A DNA stretch of 64,000 nucleotides from Marasmius tenuissimus (Eukaryota > Basidiomycota > Agaricomycetes > Agaricales > Marasmiaceae), in assembly GCA_029532415.1 (NCBI GenBank), contig JAQOTA010000050.1, forward strand, positions 2,046,001 through 2,110,000, in the 5' to 3' direction. The notes beneath the pieces were generated by a model that saw only the letters and a program-made list of their open reading frames with translations, did no database searches and was not told the DNA's origin. Of the stretch, positions 58,045-64,000 are shown piece by piece (position 1 is the first letter of the stretch; each line of letters starts with the position of its first letter). The translations under genes and the position numbers were made by a program.

Positions 58045-61000
58045 ATGTCTGCTATCTTGGCCAATGCTCACAACACGACGATAGGGAACAACCCCATCTT
58101 CCAGACCCCGGCTAGAGATGCGATTACGAACATCTACAACAATTCGGACAGAGGAGATCAATTGACCATGGTAAGCGTCGGTTAAAGGTTTGCGTGCTTG
58201 TCAGTCGTAGTCCTTGACCTTGACCACAGAACGGAAGGACTGTTAGAAGAGTGATTGATGGGGATATCATCTATCGACGCCTGCTCTCGTCCGAGCTCCT
58301 ACCTATCGACATGAAACTGGAGGGGGCGTCAACATCAACAGAGTCACAGGTATTCAGAATCAAGAAAACGGTACAAACTGCCAGATTATACGGACACCGG
58401 GGAAGATTTACTGCTACTACTTTTGAGCTAGTTGATGAGAGAGATCGAGACGAGTTTGTGAAGGTGTGTATTAGTATCGAGATACAGCGAGATGATCTGA
58501 CAATCAGCTTTAGCTTGTGAAGAAAGTCCTCGAAGCAGCGATGTGCCGGCGGTGAGTCGGCGAGTCAGTCAACCATCGGTCTATGTAATGGGATATTGCA
58601 GGTCGGCGCTACTCACTCAACTCTTTGCGGTGGCGGAGTCAGATGCGCTAACATTAATAGTCCATGATGGTAGGTTCTTTGTTGTAGTTTTATGTAGCGG
58701 GCGCTGAAAGATAGTAGAATTGGCGAATGGATACGAATTCGTTGGTCGGTATTGGCAAAAGAACTGGATTGTATATTACTACCTCTCGTATACAAACGTA
58801 TGTTCAGCCCTTGAGCTCGGTGTCTCAACTGAGTACTCTCTAGGCGGTTGCGACGGAATCCTTGCGAGACGACGAGACTGTTACATTTCTAGTGAGTCAG
58901 CTATTTTTAGCATCTACTAGCTAATAACAACAAACAGGTCGCCCACCGTTGGGAGGATTGGTCATTCAACGCCAAGTCTTTGACGTGGATTTACGACCCC
59001 GCTTCTGTCCTCCTCAATCCACCAAGCGAAGAAGACCTCAATCCACTCTACAATCCACTACTTCCACTTCGCCAAGAAACTCCTCCGCGACTTGACACCG
59101 CCGAAATCGTCGCTTGCGTCGAGAGAAACTTCGGCGATGTTCTGCATCTGGTAGCGTCACTTCGACACAGGTGGAATAGTGGTCTGTCAAATTTCACCCA
59201 TCACGGCCTTCTCACTTTCGGGTCCATTGTCGACCACAAACGTGGAATCGTCGCCCACTTTCCTTCCTTCCCTTCCCCCGAGTGGAATTGCAGGAGCCGC
59301 AGCCCCAACGTCAAAGCGAGTTTCTCAAGATCAGGTGTGTCCACCATTCAATTCCGTCGTCCACTCACTGACTTTTTTAGTCCCATGGCGAGTCGATCTC
59401 GCATTTCGCAAGACCGGCGATGTTCTTCAAGTCACCCTCGACTTTGGTTTGCATATCCCAGAGAACGACCGCCATCGACTCCGTCGTGCTTATCTCTGCC
59501 AGTCCCTCGACTTTTGTGATAGGTCTGACAATGTGGAGGATATTGGTAAGTGCCCCTTCACATATTCTTGCTCTTCCCCGTCTGATGTATTCTTCCCCTC
59601 AGCTTATATCGACGAAATCGGATTCCAGCTCAAAGGCACCTTTCTCAATGACCCCACAAGCCTTCCCATACCAACATACCTCTTTGTCCTGCCTCTACTG
59701 ACCGAGTTCATTAACAACACGCACTGCATTCGCTATCCATTCCTGAAAAACATATTCTACTGGTCTCACGACCCACAGGGAAGGACCGCCATCGACAGGG
59801 AGGACTGGGAAAAATTCGGGATCACTGAATTGAGCGTACAGGAGTGGATTGGCACAGGTTGGAGAGGGCATTATTATGCATTTGTCCGAGATCATCTTTG
59901 CTCGAGGGGTTATGAGCTGGATGGGAAACAGTATGCTCGCGACCATGCATACCCCGAGTTAATACATGGTGCGTAGCGTCTTTCTTAGATCAATACCGCA
60001 CTGACACTTTTCTCCTCAGCCGATCCTCACAATACCGTCGGGCTGGAAGAGCCCAAAGCATCTCATGCACCACTTGCATTCCCTTCAGCCTCTTCACTTG
60101 ACTTCTTGCACCTCATTGCCTCATTTAGTGGGAGGTTGGAGGGCAGCATGTCAAGATTTGCTTTACACGGCGTCCTGACATTCGGGGCGGTCGTTAACTA
60201 CCCCAACCACGAAATCCTTGCTTACCTCCCTTCCAGCCCCCGCCCCGAATGGTTTTATAAGAGCATCAACCCCGACGTCAAAGCAGATTGCTCTGTCTCG
60301 GGTATGTTCGTTCAATACTCATCAACTCCGTCTCCCCTTCTGACTATCAATAGTCCCTTGGCGAGTTGATCTCTTGCACCACAAAGCTGGCGATGCGCGA
60401 GTGGCCCTCGAGTTTGGCTTGTGCATTTCAGAGGAGGTCCGCAACCGACTTGGAGCGGCCTACCTTTGCCAGTCTCTTCCATTCTGTGACATCCTCAATG
60501 GTGCAAGCCGTGTCGGTACGTGTCCTTCAACAATGTCCTACTTCCCTCTTCTGATCATTTCATCCACTCAGTCTATGTCGACCAAGTCGGGTTCCGTCTC
60601 ATAGGCACCTTTTTCGAGGAGCCCGCAGCCTGTTACCCACCAGCGTATCTATTTGTCCCACCTCTACAGACAGAGCTCATCGACGACATGCACTGCATTC
60701 AATTCCCTCAGAAGGTTTTCTATTGGTCTCATGACCCGCAGGGAAGGGATGCCATACCCGAGGAGGACTGGGAGAAGTTCGGGATCCCCAAATTAACTGT
60801 GGAGGAGTGGATCGGTTCCAGCTGGGAAGAGGAAGACTACGTGGCTGTCTGGGAACATCTCAATCCACTAGACTACGATCTGGACAGGTGGAAGTACGTA
60901 TGCGAGTACGGATACCCCGAACTGATAGTAGGTGAGTAGTTTTGTACTCCTCGAAGTCGAGACCGTACTGACATCTTTCCCCTTAGGTGATCCTCACAAT

Positions 61001-61329
61001 ATTGAGGACTTTACATATTCAGACTCAGGACTCAATTGTTCTTCTTCACCTTCCCGTTCACATCTCGCATCCCCGTCGAGTTTGTCGATAGTGGAGGAGC
61101 CTACGGAGTCGAAGTGTAATTCGGAATATGAAGACACTCCGGCGTTACCGAAAGAAGGGGAAGGTACCGCAACTCACTGGGCTAAACGTGGCTTCTTGAA
61201 CAAGTGGTGTATGTATATATTTCATGTCCACACACATTTATCGAGTCTGACGCGCCTTTTTCAGATAATTCGATTTTGGAAACTGTAACTCAAGCGGATA
61301 CCTTGGAACATTCAGTAGTCATGTGCTAG
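58045..61329 (+). CDS. F1 gene F: pseudokinase-like protein with duplicated YWSHDPQG domain
   Basis: 870 codons, exons 58045-58170, 58230-58463, 58514-58551, 58602-58669, 58718-58797, 58844-58891, 58938-59334, 59381-59545, 59603-59968, 60020-60301, 60354-60515, 60572-60931, 60987-61208, 61265-61329. The frame is intact. The leader of exon 1 differs in its second half (NNPIFQTPARDAITNIYNNS). The first domain keeps YWSHDPQGRTAI but the next acidic residues are changed (DREDWEKFGI for AEEDWEKFGI). The second domain has the most distinct sequence of all copies (CYPPAYLFVPPLQ, then FPQKVFYWSHDPQGRD). Intron 11 uses GTACGT instead of GTATGT. Function unknown. Confidence 0.82.
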
Positions 61330-61950
61330 TCCAAGTTCGAGCGGTCTCGAACTTCAATGTTATGTATTTTTACCAGATACGCCGCTCAGGCTTTGAATAA
61401 TAGCGTAGCCCTCCATCTAAATGACTCCTGAATGAGTATTACTCGCGCGCTAGCCTGGAACTGAACGGCCCATAGAGTAAAATTTCAAGCTCACTACGAT
61501 TTTAGGCGGGAGGAATGTTAGGTATCTCAGTGCTCAGGCGTGAAGTCTCAGACTTTAACTGAATGCACGATCCATCAAAACCTCCTCGGCCCTCTGACTT
61601 TGTGAGGTTCGTTTCGGATTAGTCGTATTGTTTGTGTGATGAGATACCCCTTTGCCTAGACTGTTCACGTTGCCGCGCGAGACGCGTCGGGTCTACCACT
61701 CCAATCCCGGAACAGTCGAATGCTCATTCACCTTCATCAACTACAAAGTCAAAACTTCATCCTCGGTACTCGCTTCTATCATAACCCCAGGGTGCTTCGC
61801 TTAAACTCTTTGGACGATTCAGGTAACCGTATCGTTCGGTGGACGGTTGAAAACTTGCAAACGTCAATTATACAGTGTCAGCATCGAGATCATGAGGGTC
61901 AAACACACAGAGCATCATTAGGTATGGCACAAATACTGTGTAAAAATTAT
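61330..61950. pseudogene. 3' flank of gene F plus short F2 fragment
   Basis: Nearly identical to 17.46-18.03 kb. The F1 3' flank is followed by spacer, and from about 61.73 kb by the middle part of F2 in - orientation (TTCATCAACTACAAAGTC, compare the first 30 bases of the window). No open frame. Confidence 0.45.
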
Positions 61951-62017
61951 CTGTTAGATTCGGGTGATATGAGATTCGAGTCCAGCCTGCGAGATTGCAT
62001 CCCTCAGTAGACTTTTT

Positions 62018-62209
62018 ATGGATGAGATTTCCCTCGTGGAATGGATTACAAGAAAATTCGAGCCGGAAGACGTCCCGATTCAAGTGACCTCGAGCGAGAT
62101 TCAACTCGAGTTCGCGATCCGAGTCGAGTCAACCGTCGAAAGTCCGACTCCAGACAAGGGAATGTTGAGTTGGGGCCATCTCCCACGCTTCATCCGAGCC
62201 ACGGGGTAA
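62018..62209 (+). other. Short ORF, unknown
   Basis: 63-codon + strand frame starting MDEISLVEWITRKFEPEDVP, with a Glu/Ser/Val-rich middle. It lies just past the last repeat-family DNA. No homology recognised; it may be chance or a gene fragment. Confidence 0.15.
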
Positions 62210-62915
62210 CCCCCAGTGAAAATCGACATAAATCAGGGCCCTTCAGGGACATTGTGTGATATTGCCGACTATTAAAATGTGACGTGACCCGATCTTGAGT
62301 ATTGCTAGCCATTCTCCGGTATTCTGGGATAGCATTAGCCTACCAACAATGTCACCATTTGTATGAACAATACAAAAATCACTCAAGGCGACCAGGGTGA
62401 GCTTGAGGCAAGGTCACCGTCATATTGGGTCGAAAGAACCTACGTACCGGTTATGACATATTGTTGAATATCCTCCAGAGACCATCCCAACTTAGAATTT
62501 TCTAAGTAAAAATATTATGGGGTAGTACTTGCTACTACAGACTTTACTGTAGTCTGACTTTGTATTGAGCAGAATAGTCTGACAAGTATTCGAATGAGGC
62601 TCGATGAGCTCAAGCAGCGAACAGACGGGAATCAGTAGCACTAATGGTTGCCATCGTCATCCAAATCCTTGTTGTCGCCAGCGCTTGTATTCTCACATAG
62701 GTGAATAAAGGCGCCGGCGAGCATCTCTGCCGAGCGCGAGCCCGAAATCAGCCAATTCAGACACAGCCACCTGCCAGCTCACTCTCTCTTAGACCACTAT
62801 GTCGCCTACTAATTTGTACTGGTCAAGTAGGTTCTTTCAATTCTCTACTCTCACAATCTTAACACACTAACCTTGTCCCGGATACACGCACAGACGCCAC
62901 ATTCACCCTCCAAAC
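62210..62915. other. Spacer without recognised genes
   Basis: The sequence looks richer in A+T than the array by eye. A small palindrome ACTACAG-ACTTTA-CTGTAGT lies at 62534-62553. No ORF or RNA gene could be supported. Confidence 0.3.
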
Positions 62916-63200
62916 ATGAACTCAAGCAGGTCGGGTCTGAGGTCACGCGACGGCGTGCATTTTTTTGTATTTATGGTGCGTATCTCCAGTCTCGAGTCTG
63001 GCGCAGGCTTCTTCTAATTCTCGATCATTTTATAGCTGGTGTCCACCGCGACGACTTTGCAGGAAGTGCATGCAACAATGACATGGGCTCAGGTATGATG
63101 CTCTCCTTCACTCGCTTTACATTTAGATAACTCACGACGTCCCAAATAGGCTGGATCAAGACCACAACCGTTCGTAATGATATGGCGGCAATTGCAGTAG
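62916..63200 (+). CDS. Tentative small spliced ORF
   Basis: Exons 62916-62975, 63036-63092 and 63150-63200 join through two GT-AG introns (60 and 57 nt) into 55 codons: MNSSRSGLRSRDGVHFFVFM, then LVSTATTLQEVHATMTWAQ, then AGSRPQPFVMIWRQLQ. The hydrophobic middle (VHFFVFMLVST) could cross a membrane. The join is phase 0 at both places, which is mild support. Upstream extension to the ATG at 62799 failed because of a stop. Weak model. Confidence 0.2.
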
Positions 63201-63209
63201 CTACTCCCC

Positions 63210-64000
63210 CTCCCCCATTGATATTTTGTTGATCTACTAGTATATTCTGCCCACTCATACATGTCACTACCATTCACTTAGTCTAGTACCACTGTTGTAT
63301 TGTATGGTAGATAGTAATGATATTCAAATTTCTGACAATATCTCGATGCGTGCAGTGGAATTTCAAATAATATGTAGTAATACATGAGAAAAGCCCTGTT
63401 GCGGTCACCCGCTCATTTAGGACGTCCATAATAGCTGTGAATGGCTGGCAATGTGCAAAAAGGGTTCGATTTTTTACATTGCCAGCTATTGCCAGACAAA
63501 TGCCAGATATTGGAGCGCGACCCCCGCGCTTAATGCCTGGGAATATCTGACAAATGCTGAGAATATGTGCTCATTTTCACTGGGGGTAACCCTTCAGAAT
63601 TCTTCAAATTCATTTATTGCCTTCTTACATAGCTCTGGCCCTAGCATGAGAAAGGTGTGTGCTCGCAAGCTCCACAATCTATCATCCCTTCTCGCCAGAG
63701 CCAGAAAAATGAGAATTGCAGCCAGTACAAAACCAGTGGCAAAAAAAAGCCTACAAAGAGCTCCAACCCGTCTCTACCAGCAGTGGCTGCGGTCCAATTA
63801 TTTTTCCCACCCGTTCCGCCTCCTCGTTTGTACAAACTCAAGAATGAGTAAGGCCCGGGGAGGAGCAAATATTGCCATAAACTGAAATGACATACCACAG
63901 TGTTTTGTTAGAGCTACAGTTCATTCAAGCAACCTTAAAAACCCTAAAGAGATGGAACCACGATCTTGACAACAACCTACTGATTTAGCGCGTCAAGAAG
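63210..64000. other. Terminal spacer
   Basis: Short overlapping ORFs on both strands only (63451-63885 on +, 63898-63641 on -). The word TGCCAGA and close variants recur at 63.44-63.50 kb (GGCAATG, TTGCCAGCTATTGCCAGACA, ATGCCAGATATT), suggesting a low-copy repeat or part of a mobile element. No gene supported. Confidence 0.25.

Noticed and set aside
62799..63200. Extending the small ORF at 62916 to the ATG at 62799
   Set aside because: The only usable donor and acceptor pair puts a TGA in frame shortly after the junction.
1..64000. tRNA, rRNA, CRISPR or bacterial operon signals
   Set aside because: No cloverleaf with proper A and B boxes was found by eye (a GGGTTCGAGAAACC-like string near 22.28 kb does not fold as a tRNA). 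Intron structure rules out a prokaryote.
1..64000. LTR retrotransposon or virus-derived genes as the cause of the repeats
   Set aside because: No reverse transcriptase, integrase or protease motif and no long terminal repeats were seen. The repeats are gene-containing units on one strand.

Overview
The window looks like nuclear DNA of a filamentous basidiomycete, most likely an agaric mushroom (Agaricomycetes, Agaricales). The evidence is short (about 45-70 nt) GT-AG introns at high density, CTAAT-type branch points, CT-rich stretches just before start codons, and a protein family that I remember only from agaric genomes. That taxonomic call is from memory; no search was run. Almost none of the coding sequence is visible as long single ORFs, so genes were rebuilt by hand from splice sites and comparison between copies.

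The core of the window is a dispersed tandem array of six full-length paralogues (family F1, + strand) at 3.2-6.5, 14.2-17.5, 31.1-34.4, 42.6-45.8, 50.9-54.2 and 58.0-61.3 kb. Each one splices from 14 exons into one uninterrupted frame of 865-873 codons. The inferred layout is: a short Asn/Gly-rich beta-prone N-terminus, a region that resembles a very degenerate pseudokinase N-lobe, two consecutive copies of a domain of about 245-270 residues with the motif FYWSHDPQGR, a Ser/Pro/Glu-rich linker and a short conserved tail. The two domain copies are encoded by two successive exon triplets with phase-1 introns, so the gene contains an internal exon-cassette duplication. Function is unknown.

Between the F1 genes lies a second family (F2, - strand, unrecognised), best preserved at 6.8-9.2 and 54.6-57.0 kb and otherwise present as 5' or 3' fragments. 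Each F1 gene is preceded by a conserved block (R1), about 1.5 kb in the best copies, that ends in a closely conserved promoter-proximal segment. One such promoter segment (26.97-27.07 kb) has no gene behind it. 3'-terminal scraps of F1-like genes occur at 9.5-9.85, 26.4, 35.2, 39.0 and 46.9 kb. The pattern is that of a birth-and-death cluster with unequal exchange and gene conversion; copy E is visibly mosaic.

The spacers hold unrelated material: a 584-bp fold-back element with complete inverted arms (19.65-20.23 kb); an IMP3 (U3 snoRNP protein) gene on the - strand (22.6-23.4 kb) whose first codons are replaced by other sequence; two broken fragments of a cytoplasmic dynein heavy chain N-terminal region (23.6-24.3 and 28.1-28.8 kb, - strand) that share the same frame lesion; and a duplicated unidentified - strand pseudogene segment (35.5-37.7 and 47.1-49.0 kb). 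The last 2.5 kb has no recognisable gene beyond two weak ORFs.
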